Of a DNA stretch of 53,861 nt, positions 16,690 to 25,062 are shown one piece after another. A program made the translations under genes and the position numbers. The DNA is from Streptococcus mitis. GTDB lineage: Bacteria > Bacillota > Bacilli > Lactobacillales > Streptococcaceae. The notes under the pieces were generated by a model that was not told the origin of the DNA, ran no database searches, and saw nothing but the letters and a program-made list of their open reading frames with translations. The stretch lies in contig NZ_CAMHZD010000017.1 in assembly GCF_946190065.1 (NCBI RefSeq), forward strand, positions 1 through 53,861, in the 5' to 3' direction. How positions within the stretch are numbered: position 1 is the first letter of the stretch; every line of letters starts with the position of its first letter.

Positions 16690-16835
16690 TTGCCAAAGCT
16701 GTAGCTCGTGTTCAAATTGGCAAGTCCAACTGAACCCGGGCTAAACTCTGTGTGAAAAAGATAAACTTTCCTAGAAACTTCAGTTTCTTCGTCAAGTTTC
16801 CTATTTTCACTTAGAGTTTTGACGCCCTTGATATC
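16690..16835 (-). repeat. Two-hairpin RNA element, copy B (between rpsN and rpsH)
   Basis: Hairpin I on the minus strand: GGGC pairs with GCCC (16824-16827, 16738-16741), AAACTCT with AGAGTTT, GTGAAAA with TTTTCAC. Then come an AGGAA/TATC internal loop and an inner GAAACT/AGTTTC hairpin. Hairpin II (16710-16735) is GTTCA-GTTGG with CCAAT-TTGAAC. The stems match copy A in position and length, but the pairs differ, which keeps pairing. The remaining gap (16557-16690) holds a GGAGC/GCTCC hairpin and no gene. Confidence 0.65.
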
Positions 16836-16840
16836 TTAAA

Positions 16841-17026
16841 TTACCAAGATGCTTTTGTTACACCAGGAATTTGTCCTTTGTAAGCTAATTCACGGAAGCA
16901 AACACGGCAAAGTTTAAATTTGCGGTAAACTGAATGTGGACGACCACATTTTTCACAACGAGTATAAGCTTGAGTAGAGAACTTCGCTGGACGTTTGTTC
17001 TTAGCAATCATTGATTTTTTAGCCAT
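16841..17026 (-). CDS. rpsN: 30S ribosomal protein S14, zinc-binding type
   Basis: The 61-residue S14 is of the short type Z, with zinc ligands Cys24, Cys27, Cys40 and Cys43 (CEKC...CRVC). It lies in the 30S head near the decoding region. It is spaced 17 nt from rplE and followed by a 284-bp structured gap before rpsH. Confidence 0.97.
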
Positions 17027-17043
17027 TAGATTTACCTCCTATA

Positions 17044-17586
17044 TTATTTTGCAAAAGGCATTCCAAGGCCTGTAAGCAATGCACGTGACTCTTCGTCAGT
17101 GTTAGCAGTTGTTACGATAACGATGTCAAGACCACGAGTTTTGTCAACGTCATCGAAGTTGATTTCTGGGAAGATCAATTGTTCTTTCACACCAAGTGTG
17201 TAGTTTCCGCGTCCATCAAATGATTTTGTTGGAACACCGTGGAAGTCACGTACACGTGGAAGTGAAACTGAAACCAATTTATCCAAGAATTCGTACATAC
17301 GTTCACCACGAAGGGTAACTTTTGCACCGATCGCAACACCTTCACGAAGACGGAAGCCGGCGATTGATTTTTTAGCTTTAGTGATAAGTGGTTTTTGACC
17401 TGAGATAAGTGCCAATTCTTCAGCAGCTTTTTCAAGGCTTTTAGCGTTTGATACAGCTTCACCAACACCCATGTTCAAAACGATCTTATCTACTTTAGGC
17501 ACAGCCATCACTGATGAGTAGTTGAATTGTTCTGTCAAAGCAGGAACTACTTCATTAAGATATTTTTCTTTTAAACGATTTGCCAT
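17044..17586 (-). CDS. rplE: 50S ribosomal protein L5
   Basis: The 180-residue protein binds 5S rRNA and contacts the P-site tRNA and S13. It begins [20 protein letters not shown] and includes the conserved [11 protein letters not shown] and [18 protein letters not shown] segments. Confidence 0.98.
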   Translation of the reverse strand: MANRLKEKYLNEVVPALTEQFNYSSVMAVPKVDKIVLNMGVGEAVSNAKSLEKAAEELALISGQKPLITKAKKSIAGFRLREGVAIGAKVTLRGERMYEFLDKLVSVSLPRVRDFHGVPTKSFDGRGNYTLGVKEQLIFPEINFDDVDKTRGLDIVIVTTANTDEESRALLTGLGMPFAK

Positions 17587-17609
17587 TATACTTCTCCTTT
17601 CCTTCGTGA

Positions 17610-17915
17610 TTAATCAAGCACTTCGCCTGATTTTTTGTTGTAGCGAACTTTTTTACCGTCTACAAATTTGTAACCAACACGACCAGCTACACCATTTTTG
17701 TCCAAAACTTGAACGTTTGATACGTGGATAGCTGCTTCTTTTTCGATGATACCACCTTGAGGAAGCTCGTTAGTTGGACGTTGGTGTTTCTTAACGATGT
17801 TAACACCTTCAACGATAACTTTGTTTACTTTTGGAAGGGCAGTAAGGACAACAGCTTCTGTTCCCTTATCTTTACCAGCGATTACGCGAACTTTGTCGCC
17901 TTTTTTTACAAACAT
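17610..17915 (-). CDS. rplX: 50S ribosomal protein L24
   Basis: The 101-residue assembly-initiator protein has a KOW motif at its N-terminus ([21 protein letters not shown]), and [18 protein letters not shown] is the conserved central part. The gap from rplN carries two short perfect hairpins. Confidence 0.98.
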
Positions 17916-17931
17916 TAGGTTTCTCCTTGAT

Positions 17932-17982
17932 TTTTCTTACGCCCATAAGGGCACCCTGGAGGTAAATCCAGGGGACTAGTTT
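17932..17982 (-). repeat. Tandem hairpins between rplN and rplX
   Basis: CCCTGGA pairs with TCCAGGG, and GCCC with GGGC, in close succession before the rplX ribosome site, with no T-run. Confidence 0.5.
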
Positions 17983-17993
17983 GTTTCTAAAAA

Positions 17994-18362
17994 TTAAAGT
18001 ACTTCTGGAGCAAGTGACACGATCTTCATGAAGCCACCTTCACGCAATTCACGTGCAACTGGGCCAAAGATACGTGTTCCGCGAGGAGTTTTGTCTTCAC
18101 GGATGATAACTGCTGCGTTTTCGTCAAATTTGATGTATGAACCATCAGCACGACGAGCACCTGATTTAGTACGAACGATAACTGCTTTAACAACGTCACC
18201 TTTTTTAACCGCACCACCAGGAGTAGCTTGTTTTACAGATGCCACGATAACATCACCGATGTTTGCAAATTTACGTCCTGAACCACCAAGAACTTTGATA
18301 GTCAAGATTTCACGAGCACCGCTGTTGTCTGCGACTTTCAAACGAGTTTCTGTTTGAATCAT
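17994..18362 (-). CDS. rplN: 50S ribosomal protein L14
   Basis: The 122-residue intersubunit protein (bridges B5/B8) begins [19 protein letters not shown] and ends [17 protein letters not shown]. It is the target of the ribosome-silencing factor RsfS in other bacteria. Confidence 0.98.
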   Translation of the reverse strand: MIQTETRLKVADNSGAREILTIKVLGGSGRKFANIGDVIVASVKQATPGGAVKKGDVVKAVIVRTKSGARRADGSYIKFDENAAVIIREDKTPRGTRIFGPVARELREGGFMKIVSLAPEVL

Positions 18363-18387
18363 TTCAGTTTTCTCCTTTCAGGTTTGA

Positions 18388-18648
18388 TTAGATGATGACC
18401 GCTTCTTCAACAACTTCTACAAGACGGAAACGTTTTGTAGCTGAAAGCGGGCGAGTTTCCATGATACGTACGATATCGCCTTCTTTGGCAACATTGTTTT
18501 CATCATGAGCTTTGTATTTTTTAGAGTAGTTAATACGTTTACCATAGACTGGGTGGTTACGTTTTGTTTCAACTACAACTGTGATTGTCTTGTCCATTTT
18601 GTCAGATACAACACGTCCAACAAGAACTTTACGATTATTGCGTTCCAT
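18388..18648 (-). CDS. rpsQ: 30S ribosomal protein S17
   Basis: The 86-residue OB-fold protein binds the 16S 5' domain. It begins [20 protein letters not shown], with the conserved [19 protein letters not shown]. Confidence 0.98.
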
Positions 18649-18672
18649 TGAAATTTCTCCTTCCCTAGTCTA

Positions 18673-18879
18673 TTATTTCGCTTCAGATTGAACTGTTTTG
18701 ATACGAGCGATTTGTTTTTTAACTTCTTTCAAGCGAGCTGTTTGTTCCAATTGACCAGTAGCAGCTTGGAAACGAAGTTCAAACAATTCTTTTTTCAATT
18801 CGTTTTCGCGCTTCGCGAGTTCTTCTTGAGAAAGACCACGAAGTTCTTTAACAAATTCTTTTACTTCATTAAGTTTCAT
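18673..18879 (-). CDS. rpmC: 50S ribosomal protein L29
   Basis: The 68-residue two-helix coiled-coil protein sits at the tunnel exit. It begins [20 protein letters not shown] and has the family motif [19 protein letters not shown]. It is spaced 9 nt from rplP. Confidence 0.98.
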
Positions 18880-18888
18880 GCCTTCTCC

Positions 18889-19302
18889 TTATTCTGCTTC
18901 ACGTTTTACGAATTTACATTTAACTGGCAATTTGTGGCTAGCAAGACGAAGCGCTTCGCGTGCAATCTCTTCAGATACACCAGCAATTTCGAACATCACT
19001 TTACCACGTTTAACTGGTGCTACCCAACCTTCAGGTGCCCCTTTACCAGATCCCATACGCACACCGATAGCTTTAGCAGTGTATGATTTGTGTGGGAAGA
19101 TTTTAATCCAAACTTTACCACCACGTTTCATGTAACGAGTCATGGCGATACGAGCAGCTTCGATTTGGCGGTTAGTGATCCAGTGGCTAGTTGTAGCTTG
19201 AAGACCGTATTCACCAAATGCTACTTCTTTTCCACCTTTTGCTTCACCGCGCATTTTTCCACGGAATTCACGACGGTGTTTAACACGTTTAGGTACTAAC
19301 AT
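18889..19302 (-). CDS. rplP: 50S ribosomal protein L16
   Basis: The 137-residue protein organises the A-site tRNA elbow. It begins [20 protein letters not shown] and includes [20 protein letters not shown] and the KPxTxKPxxxRMGSGKG-type loop [19 protein letters not shown]. It lies 3 nt after rpsC. Confidence 0.98.
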   Translation of the reverse strand: MLVPKRVKHRREFRGKMRGEAKGGKEVAFGEYGLQATTSHWITNRQIEAARIAMTRYMKRGGKVWIKIFPHKSYTAKAIGVRMGSGKGAPEGWVAPVKRGKVMFEIAGVSEEIAREALRLASHKLPVKCKFVKREAE

Positions 19303-19305
19303 TGG

Positions 19306-19959
19306 TTATTTACCTCCTTTAGTGTTTTTGCGAGCTGGAAGAACTTCACCACGGTAGATCCATACTTTAACACCAAGTTTACCGTATGTAGTATCTGCTT
19401 CTTCCCAAGCGTAATCGATATCTGCACGAAGTGTGTGAAGTGGAACAGTTCCTTCAGAGTATCCTTCAGCACGGGCGATATCTGCACCGTTCAAACGACC
19501 TGATACTTGAGTTTTGATTCCTTTTGCTCCAGCACGCATTGCACGTTGGATTGCTTGTTTTTGTGCACGACGGAAAGCAACACGTTGCTCCAATTGACGA
19601 GCAATTCCTTCACCTACAAGGTGAGCATCCAAATCAGGTTGTTTGATTTCGATGATGTTGATGTGTACTTGTTTTCCAGTCAATTTGTTAAGTTTCGCAC
19701 GGAGTGCATCAACGTTAGCACCACCTTTACCGATAACCATACCTGGTTTAGCAGTGTGAAGTGAAACGTTAACTTTGTTTACTGCGCGTTCGATTTCGAT
19801 AGTTGAAACCGCTGCGTCAGCAAGTTCTTTTTGAACGAATTTACGGATTGCAAGATCTTCATGAAGGTAATCCGCGTATTCTTTTTCAGCATACCATTTG
19901 GCATCCCAATCACGGATGATGCCGACACGCATACCAATTGGATGTACTTTTTGACCCAC
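19306..19959 (-). CDS. rpsC: 30S ribosomal protein S3
   Basis: The 217-residue protein lies at the mRNA entry tunnel. The N-terminal KH domain (about 40-110) carries the [11 protein letters not shown] loop (GxxG). The C-terminal domain contains the basic residues that help unwind mRNA. Confidence 0.98.
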
Positions 19960-19971
19960 GATTTTACCTCC

Positions 19972-20316
19972 TTATTTTTCTGCAACAGCTACAGTGATGT
20001 GAGCTGTACGTTTGTTGATTGGTGAAGCTGAACCTTTCGCACGTGGACGGAAACGTTTCATAGTTGGTCCTTCGTTTGCGAATGCTTCAGATACTACCAA
20101 GTTAGCTTTATCCAAACCAAAGTTGTTTTCAGCGTTAGCTACAGCTGAGTTCAAAACTTTCAAGATGATTTCAGCGGCTTTGTTTGGAGTGAATGTCAAG
20201 ATTGCGATTGCATCGGCTACGCTTTTACCACGGATGTTATCAAGAACAAGACGTGATTTACGAGGTGAAACACGTACTGTACGAGCCATTGCTTTAGCTG
20301 AAGTAATTTCTGCCAT
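19972..20316 (-). CDS. rplV: 50S ribosomal protein L22
   Basis: The 114-residue protein has a beta-hairpin that lines the exit tunnel; changes near its tip affect macrolide binding. It begins [20 protein letters not shown]. The hairpin-tip region [21 protein letters not shown] looks normal. Confidence 0.98.
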   Translation of the reverse strand: MAEITSAKAMARTVRVSPRKSRLVLDNIRGKSVADAIAILTFTPNKAAEIILKVLNSAVANAENNFGLDKANLVVSEAFANEGPTMKRFRPRAKGSASPINKRTAHITVAVAEK

Positions 20317-20327
20317 TTATGTTCTCC

Positions 20328-20609
20328 TTATTTTCTACGTGTTTTCTTGTCGTCTGCAGCGTGACCTTTGTAAGTACGAGTCGGTGCAAATTCACCAAGT
20401 TTGTGACCTACCATGTCTTCTTGGATGTAAACAGGTACGTGTTTACGTCCGTCATAAACTGCAATAGTGTAACCAATGAAACTTGGGAAGATCGTTGAAC
20501 GACGTGACCAAGTTTTAATAACTTTTTTCTTTTCGTCGTTAGCTTGAGCTTCAACTTTTTTCATCAAATGCTCATCGACGAAAGGTCCTTTTTTAAGACT
20601 GCGTCCCAT
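20328..20609 (-). CDS. rpsS: 30S ribosomal protein S19
   Basis: The 93-residue head protein partners S13 and begins [20 protein letters not shown]. It has the conserved [22 protein letters not shown]. Confidence 0.98.
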
Positions 20610-20625
20610 TTTTATATTTTCTCCT

Positions 20626-20710
20626 TTAAATGTTGTACCACAGCGGCTTGCGCTCCTATGGAGCGCTACCGAGCTGGCGGATTTACTAGTTGCTTAAGCG
20701 ACTAGTTTAA
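20626..20710 (-). repeat. Hairpins between rplB and rpsS
   Basis: A 22-nt inverted repeat, ACTAGT..GCTTAAGC..ACTAGT, lies just after the rplB stop. It is followed by a GCGCTCC/GGAGCGC hairpin with a 3-nt loop. No T-runs are present; they may act as mRNA processing or stability elements. Confidence 0.55.
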
Positions 20711-20712
20711 TA

Positions 20713-21546
20713 TTATTTCTCGTTGCGACGACGAACGATAAGTTTGTCAGATTTCGCTTTCTTGTTACGAGTTTTAAGACCAAGAGCAGGTTTGCCCCAT
20801 GGAGTAGATGGTGCTTTACGACCAACTGGTGCTTTACCTTCACCACCACCGTGTGGGTGATCGTTAGGGTTCATTACAGAACCACGAACTGTTGGGCGGA
20901 TACCTTTCCAACGGCTACGTCCTGCTTTACCAAGGTTTACAAGTCCGTGTTGTTCGTTTCCGACAACACCAACTGTAGCACGGCAAGTTCCAAGAATCAT
21001 ACGAACTTCACCTGATTGAAGACGAACAAGAACGTATTTACCTTCAGAACCCAATACTTGAGCAGATGCACCAGCAGCACGTACCAATTCACCACCACGA
21101 CCAGGTTTCAACTCGATGTTGTGGATCAAAGTACCAACTGGGATGTTAGCAAGTGGAAGAGCGTTTCCGACTTTGATATCTGCTTCTGGACCTGAAACGA
21201 TACGTTGACCTACTTCAAGACCTTTTGGAGCGATGATGTATGCTTTCACACCGTCAGTGTAGTGTACAAGAGCGATGTTTGCAGAACGGTTTGGATCGTA
21301 CTCGATTGTTTTAACAACTGCTTCAACGTTGTCTTTGTTACGTTTGAAGTCAACCAAACGGTAGAAACGTTTGTGTCCACCACCTTGGTGACGAACTGTG
21401 ATACGACCGTTGTTGTTACGACCAGCCTTGCTCTTCAATGCAACAAGCAATGATTTTTCAGGAGTGCTTGTTGTGATTTCAGCGAAATCCAAAGAAGTCA
21501 TATTACGGCGACCGTTTGTTGTTGGTTTATAAACACGAATTCCCAC
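20713..21546 (-). CDS. rplB: 50S ribosomal protein L2
   Basis: The 277-residue protein is close to the peptidyl transferase centre. The universally conserved HPHGGGEG motif, including the important histidine, is present near residue 229. It begins [20 protein letters not shown]. Confidence 0.98.
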
Positions 21547-21563
21547 GATATTTCCTCCTTAGA

Positions 21564-21860
21564 TTATTCAGCTTCAGCAGCAAACAACTCGATTGCTTTA
21601 GAATCAGCTGTAAGTGTGATGATAGCTTTTTTAGTTTTGTTAGTAAAACCAGTGTAACGTCCAACACGTTTAGCTTTTGGTTTTACGTTGATTGTGTTAA
21701 CATTTGCAACTTTAACACCTTCGAAAGCAGCTTCAACAGCTTGCTTGATCAAAAGTTTGTGTGCACGAGTGTCAACTTCAAATACATATTTTCCTGCTTC
21801 AAGTTGAGCCATTGAGCTTTCAGTGATTACAGGTTTTTTGATAACATCATACAAATTCAT
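21564..21860 (-). CDS. rplW: 50S ribosomal protein L23
   Basis: The 98-residue protein is a docking site for trigger factor and SRP at the tunnel exit. It begins [20 protein letters not shown]. The start codon overlaps the rplD stop by one base (TAATG), implying translational coupling. Confidence 0.98.
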
Positions 21861-22483
21861 TATGCAAGAACCTCCTCGATTTTAGAGATAGCTGCTTGAG
21901 TAACAAGAAGTTTGTCACTATTTGCGATGTCAAGAACACTTGCAGTTGTAGCAGTCGCAACTTTCACGTTTGGAAGGTTACGAGCTGAGAGAGCTGCGAA
22001 TTCGTTTCCTTCTTCAAGAATAACAAGGACTTTAGAATCGATGCTCAAAGCTGCAAGAACTTTTGCAAATTCAGCAGTTTTTGGAGCTGTAAATTCAAGA
22101 GAATCAACGGCTACAAATTTATTTTCAGCAACTTTTTCTGAGTAAACAGATTTAAGCGCAAGGCGACGAACTTTTTGAGGAAGTTTGTACGCATAGCTAC
22201 GTGGAGTTGGTCCGAAGACGATTCCACCACCACGCCATTGTGGAGAGCGGATAGAACCTTGACGAGCACGTCCAGTTCCTTTTTGACGCCATGGTTTGCG
22301 TCCGCCACCTGAAACAGCTGAGCGGTTTTTAACTGCGTGAGTTCCTTGACGAAGGCTAGCACGTTGGCTGATGATCACATCAAACACAACAGATTGGTTT
22401 GGTTCGATACCAAAGATTGCATCGTTAAGAACAACTTCGCCAGCTTGTTTACCAGTTTGGTCGAATAATGTTACATTTGCCAT
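21860..22483 (-). CDS. rplD: 50S ribosomal protein L4
   Basis: The 207-residue protein has an extended loop ([19 protein letters not shown]) that lines the exit tunnel near the macrolide site. In E. coli L4 represses its own operon through the rpsJ leader; a leader of similar size is present here. Confidence 0.98.
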
Positions 22484-22507
22484 TTTGACTGTATTCCCCT
22501 TTCCTTA

Positions 22508-23134
22508 TTATTTACCAGCTTTAACTGCTGACTTGATAGTGATAAGAGATTTCTTAGCACCTGGTACGTTACCTTTGATAAGGATAACGTTCTTTTCTGG
22601 AACAACTTGTACAACTTCAAGGTTTTGAATTGTTACGCGGTCACCACCCATACGTCCTGCAAGGTTTTTACCTTTGAATACGCGGTTAGGTGCAACAGGT
22701 CCCATAGAACCTGGACGACGGTGGTAACGAGAACCGTGAGCCATTGGTCCACGTGATTGTCCGTGGCGCTTGATAACACCTTGGAAACCTTTACCTTTAG
22801 AAGTACCAGTTACGTCAACAACGTCTCCAGCTGCGAATGTTTCAACTGTGATTTCAGCACCAACTTCCAAGCCTTCAACGTTTTTGAATTCACGAATGAA
22901 GCGCTTAGGAGCCGTGTTAGCTTTCGCTACATGTCCTTTAGCAGGTTTGTTGCTCAATACTTCGCGTTTGTCATCAAAACCAACTTGGATAGCGTTGTAT
23001 CCGTCTGTTTCAACAGTTTTAACTTGAAGAACAACGTTTGGAGTTGCTTCAATAACTGTTACAGGGATCAATTCGCCAGCTTCAGTGAAGATTTGAGTCA
23101 TTCCCACTTTTTTCCCTAAGATTCCTTTTGTCAT
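22508..23134 (-). CDS. rplC: 50S ribosomal protein L3
   Basis: The 208-residue early assembly protein reaches the peptidyl transferase centre with its [18 protein letters not shown]-type loop. It begins [20 protein letters not shown]. Confidence 0.98.
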
Positions 23135-23215
23135 GAGAAAATAGTTCCTTTTCTATATTTTTATTCAAAAAGTTTTTAACGAGCGTTTTTTATGCTCAAG
23201 ATATCAAGCTTTAGA

Positions 23216-23524
23216 TTAAAGTTTGATTTCTACGTTTACACCACTTGGAAGATCCAATTTCATCAAAGCATCAACTGTTTTTTGAGTTGGGTTAACGATA
23301 TCGATCAAACGTTTGTGTGTACGCATTTCAAATTGTTCGCGAGAGTCTTTGTATTTGTGAGTCGCACGAATGATTGTGTAGAGGCTACGTTCAGTTGGAA
23401 GTGGGATTGGACCCGCAACTTGTGCACCTGTACGAGTAGCTGATTCTACGATTTTTGCAGCCGCTGTGTCAAGCGTACGGTGTTCGTAAGCTTTCAAACG
23501 GATACGGATTTTTTTGTTTGCCAT
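23216..23524 (-). CDS. rpsJ: 30S ribosomal protein S10 (NusE)
   Basis: The 102-residue head protein also pairs with NusB in transcription antitermination. It begins [19 protein letters not shown] and is the first gene of the operon. The 130-nt leader ends with an AAGGAG site. Confidence 0.98.
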
Positions 23525-23654
23525 CTTTTTCTCCTTTTCGTCTATTTAAGATAATAGGCTAGCTCCACAAGAAAACCGACGCGGTGTTGCGTGGCAATGC
23601 AACCGAGCGTGTCGCAACCTCTTGCATCAAAGCTAAAGCTGTAATTTACAGCAC
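23525..23654 (-). promoter_or_regulatory. Structured 5' leader of the S10 operon
   Basis: From the predicted start near 23654 the leader folds into a GCTGTAA/TTACAGC hairpin. A larger element follows in which GGTTGC and GACACGC upstream find partners in GCAACACC and GCGTC downstream. In other bacteria the S10 leader is the target of L4 autoregulation. A related role is inferred here, not shown. Confidence 0.6.
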
Positions 23655-23660
23655 CATAAT

Positions 23661-23689
23661 AGAATAACACAAAGCCCCTGCGATTGCAA
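23661..23689 (-). promoter_or_regulatory. S10 operon promoter
   Basis: TTGCAA (23684-23689), 17 nt, TATTCT (23661-23666) with TGT before the -10. It shares its -35 sequence, spacing and extended -10 with the internal promoter before infA. Confidence 0.85.
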
Positions 23690-23777
23690 GGGATTTGTTG
23701 CTGTTTTTTAAAATTTTTAACATGAAAATGTTTTCTTTTTTAGCAGGTCATTTATTTATGTATTTTATGGAAGAAAG

Positions 23778-24368
23778 TTACTCTCTCTTCACCTGTTCAT
23801 AGCTTTCTTTTCCGTCAGTAAGCTTATCCCAAATCACTACTTGCCCACTTTGGAGCGATTTTTGCACATCGATAATTCGTTGGTTGGACGAACCTCGAAA
23901 CTGGAGCATGAGATTTCTCTTAGTTCGGTCATACCGTCCATCGACAAGGATGTCAATTAGCGACAATAGTTCCAGTTTATCTGGAGTTTCCAACATCATT
24001 TCTTCCCAAGTATAGCCCGTCCAGGACCAGATGTCTTTATCTGGCAATTCCTTCCGAATGCGCTTAACGAGTGGCAAAAGAATCCCAGTATTGAGAAAAG
24101 GCTCCCCTCCCAGCAAAGTCAAGCCTTGAACATAGGGTTGAGCAAGATCTGCCATAATCTGTTCTTCTAATTCTGCTGTATAGGGAATTCCTGCCTTGAA
24201 AGACCAAGTCGCTACATTATAACATCCCTCGCAGTGAAACATGCAACCTGCTACATAGAGAGAGTTACGCACACCCTCTCCATCTACAAAGTTGAAGGCC
24301 TTGTAATCAATAATCCGCCCTTGACTGAGTTCCTCGCTTTTCCATTCTTGTGGTTTAGGATTATTCAT
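23778..24368 (-). CDS. nrdG: Anaerobic ribonucleotide reductase activating protein
   Basis: The 196-residue radical-SAM protein has the cluster-binding motif C-x3-C-x2-C at Cys42, Cys46 and Cys49. It uses S-adenosylmethionine to form the glycyl radical on NrdD. Its start overlaps the end of the acetyltransferase gene by 8 nt (ATGAATAA), so translation is coupled. It is the last gene of the nrdD operon. Confidence 0.96.
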   Translation of the reverse strand: MNNPKPQEWKSEELSQGRIIDYKAFNFVDGEGVRNSLYVAGCMFHCEGCYNVATWSFKAGIPYTAELEEQIMADLAQPYVQGLTLLGGEPFLNTGILLPLVKRIRKELPDKDIWSWTGYTWEEMMLETPDKLELLSLIDILVDGRYDRTKRNLMLQFRGSSNQRIIDVQKSLQSGQVVIWDKLTDGKESYEQVKRE

Positions 24369-24867
24369 TTGCTACCTCTATCCAATAACGCTCGACTCCA
24401 TTACGAACATCTTCAAGAATTCCTCCATTTGCTAAAATGACTGCTCTGCTAGCAGGATTATTCACGCTACAGGTCACAAGAATTCTCTTGATGTTCTTTT
24501 CCTTAGCAACTTGCAAGCCCTGACTGAGAGTTTCCTTAGCATAACCTTTACCTCTTTCTGATAGACGAATGGTGTAGCCAATGTAGCCAGCATAATTCAG
24601 TAACCCCTCATTCAGTCTCAATCGCAGATTCAAAAATCCTAGAGCACGACCTACATCATCAAATGATACAAATTGAATAGAAGGAACACGATTTTCAGGC
24701 AAGTTTATTCCCATCTCTTTTTGCATATTTGTTTCCAACCACTCTTCATACACAAAGTTCTCTGTATCCCAAAATCCTCCATCATGTCCTGATTGGCTCT
24801 TTTCAAACTCTTCCATCATCTCTAAAACTGTTACTTTATCTGCTAATATTGGTCTTCGTAGTTCCAT
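24361..24867 (-). CDS. GNAT-family N-acetyltransferase in the nrd operon
   Basis: The 168-residue GNAT protein has its acetyl-CoA loop ERGKGYA at 104-110 and the characteristic NNPASRAVILANGG segment in motif B. It sits between nrdD and nrdG in a conserved streptococcal arrangement. The substrate is not known, and no link to ribonucleotide reduction can be shown from sequence. Confidence 0.87.
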   Translation of the reverse strand: MELRRPILADKVTVLEMMEEFEKSQSGHDGGFWDTENFVYEEWLETNMQKEMGINLPENRVPSIQFVSFDDVGRALGFLNLRLRLNEGLLNYAGYIGYTIRLSERGKGYAKETLSQGLQVAKEKNIKRILVTCSVNNPASRAVILANGGILEDVRNGVERYWIEVANE

Positions 24868-24886
24868 TCTTACCTCCCACTAAGAG

Positions 24887-24912
24887 AAAAGCGAGAGCTG
24901 GCTCTCACTTTT
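24887..24912 (-). terminator. Hairpin inside the nrd operon
   Basis: AAAAGTGAGAGC and GCTCTCGCTTTT form a near-perfect stem with a 2-nt gap (one G-U pair), overlapping the stop codon of the 46-codon gene and ending in TTTTC. It is probably a partial terminator that lowers expression of the acetyltransferase and nrdG relative to nrdD. Confidence 0.65.
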
Positions 24913-25051
24913 ATTTTTTCTTGTTCTTGTTTAAAAATTGTTCTCTGAGGTTGAGCAAACGTTCTTTCTTACCAGCTCCACCTTTAGAGTGTTTCTCGTG
25001 ATAACGGGTCACTTGTGCACGCCCCTTATCGTCTAATTGATATTTTCCCAT
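24911..25051 (-). CDS. Small basic protein of the nrd operon
   Basis: The 46-residue, lysine-rich protein begins MGKYQLDDKGRAQVTRYHEK and ends in a KNKNKKK-type tail. It lies 11 nt after nrdD. No domain is recognised. Small conserved ORFs are found at this place in other streptococci, so it is probably real. High charge suggests nucleic-acid or protein binding, but that is a guess. Confidence 0.8.
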   Translation of the reverse strand: MGKYQLDDKGRAQVTRYHEKHSKGGAGKKERLLNLREQFLNKNKKK

Positions 25052-25062
25052 TTCATTTCTTT

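Noticed and set aside
18688-23443. Long plus-strand frames opposite the ribosomal proteins.
   Set aside because: These are shadow frames with low-complexity Phe/Ser/Thr translations caused by codon bias of highly expressed genes on the minus strand.
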